DNA of 64,000 nt, from contig JAAEPJ010000390.1 in the NCBI GenBank assembly GCA_024222485.1, forward strand, positions 44,642-108,641, written 5' to 3'. The DNA is from a bacterium (lineage in GTDB: Bacteria > RUG730 > JAAEPJ01). This document shows, piece after piece, positions 63,791-64,000 of this stretch (position 1 is its first letter; each line of letters opens with the position of its first letter). Both the position numbers and the translations under genes were made by a program. The notes below the pieces were generated by a model that searched no databases, had not been told where the DNA came from, and saw nothing but the letters and a program-made list of their open reading frames with translations.

Positions 63791-64000
63791 TGTACCCCAT
63801 TAAGAAATTTATAAAAAGTGAGAATATTAATATAATAAAATCACTTAAATTAATGGAGATCCTTTTAAAAAAATGAAAAATAATTACTCCTCTCAAGACA
63901 AATTTAATATTGTGCTAGAAGCACTTAGTGGTAAAATTGAAATTTCTAAACTATGTTATAAGTATAACATCTCTCAGTCTCAGTTTTATCGATGGAAAGA
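63791..64000 (+). mobile_element. Left end of an IS3-family-like insertion sequence, cut by the window edge
   Basis: The terminal bases TGTACCCCATTAAG at 63791 look like an IS3-type left end, which usually starts with TG. The first transposase gene opens 82 bases later. The right end lies outside the window, so the length, target duplication and inverted-repeat partner cannot be seen. Confidence 0.55.
63873..64000 (+). CDS. IS3-family transposase OrfA (partial)
   Basis: Forty-two codons of a transposase are visible before the window ends. SSQDKFNIVLEALSGKIEISKLC, read in pieces, and YNISQSQFYRWK form the helix-turn-helix of IS3-type OrfA proteins, which binds the IS ends. An ATG with GGAG about 12 bases upstream is the likely start. 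Integrity cannot be judged. Confidence 0.82.
   Translation, partial: MKNNYSSQDKFNIVLEALSGKIEISKLCYKYNISQSQFYRWK

Noticed and set aside
63690..63896. Minus-strand frame of 68 codons at the junction of the TPR gene and the IS element
   Set aside because: Spans the insertion boundary and overlaps the TPR start; composition looks like non-coding AT-rich DNA.

Overview
This window is a gene-dense, AT-rich stretch of a bacterial chromosome, made almost entirely of housekeeping genes. The organism looks like a diderm (Gram-negative-type) bacterium. It has LPS-export genes (lptE, lptB), a retrograde phospholipid ABC pair (mlaE, mlaF), lipoprotein signal peptides, an outer-membrane beta-barrel of the PorV/UPF0164 type and a full set of peptidoglycan genes. 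UGA is used as a normal stop codon. Gene content and order (P-protein split into subunits, rpsF-ssb-rpsR-DUF2232-rplI-dnaB, dnaX-ybaB-recR, class 1B pyrD-pyrK) do not look proteobacterial. The mixture would fit an uncultivated diderm lineage such as Margulisbacteria or Elusimicrobiota, but that is a guess from gene content, not a placement.

Layout. 1-9141 (+): end of glmM, gcvH-gcvPA, tyrS, lptE, ftsI, valS, rph. 9131-10890 (-): lptB and a GldA-like dehydrogenase. 11067-20284 (+): a divergent ftsH coupled to a lipoprotein gene, the rpsF-ssb-rpsR-DUF2232-rplI-dnaB operon behind a structured leader, alr, mlaE-mlaF. 20316-25428 (-): S41 protease, Nudix, mazG, a secreted M6 protease, a sugar-phosphate transferase and tRNA-Met. 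25593-30961 (+): rmuC-like, mtnP, cation efflux, HU, secreted nuclease, uppS-cdsA. 30994-41720 (-): membrane protein, zinc-less M16 protein, comF, uvrA, a very large GH81 glucanase and a PorV-like barrel. 42102-53244 (+): a DUF3047 gene broken by an in-frame TGA, rpmB, a two-domain oxidoreductase, wecG-like, a double-hotdog protein coupled to a diguanylate cyclase, yraN, comM, a candidate structured RNA, ogt and murC. 53249-63693 (-): a short GNAT, ankyrin protein, membrane PHP protein, recR-ybaB-dnaX, argC, cysE, pyrD-pyrK and a TPR protein. The window ends inside an IS3-type insertion sequence.

Genes that work together: the Lpt and Mla genes serve the outer membrane; ftsI, murC, alr, uppS and cdsA build the cell envelope. 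The M6 protease and the GH81 glucanase carry the same kind of C-terminal sorting-like domain, and a PorV-type barrel lies next to the glucanase. This suggests a type IX-like secretion route with laminarin or another beta-1,3-glucan as a substrate.

The points most worth a second look are the possible type IX-like cargo and barrel set, a pseudoknotted RNA with its own promoter upstream of ogt (51366-51446), the hotdog/GGDEF pair, the TGA at a Trp position in the DUF3047 gene, the rpsF leader hairpin, and the apparently leaderless yraN. I found no CRISPR array, prophage, defence island or replication origin.
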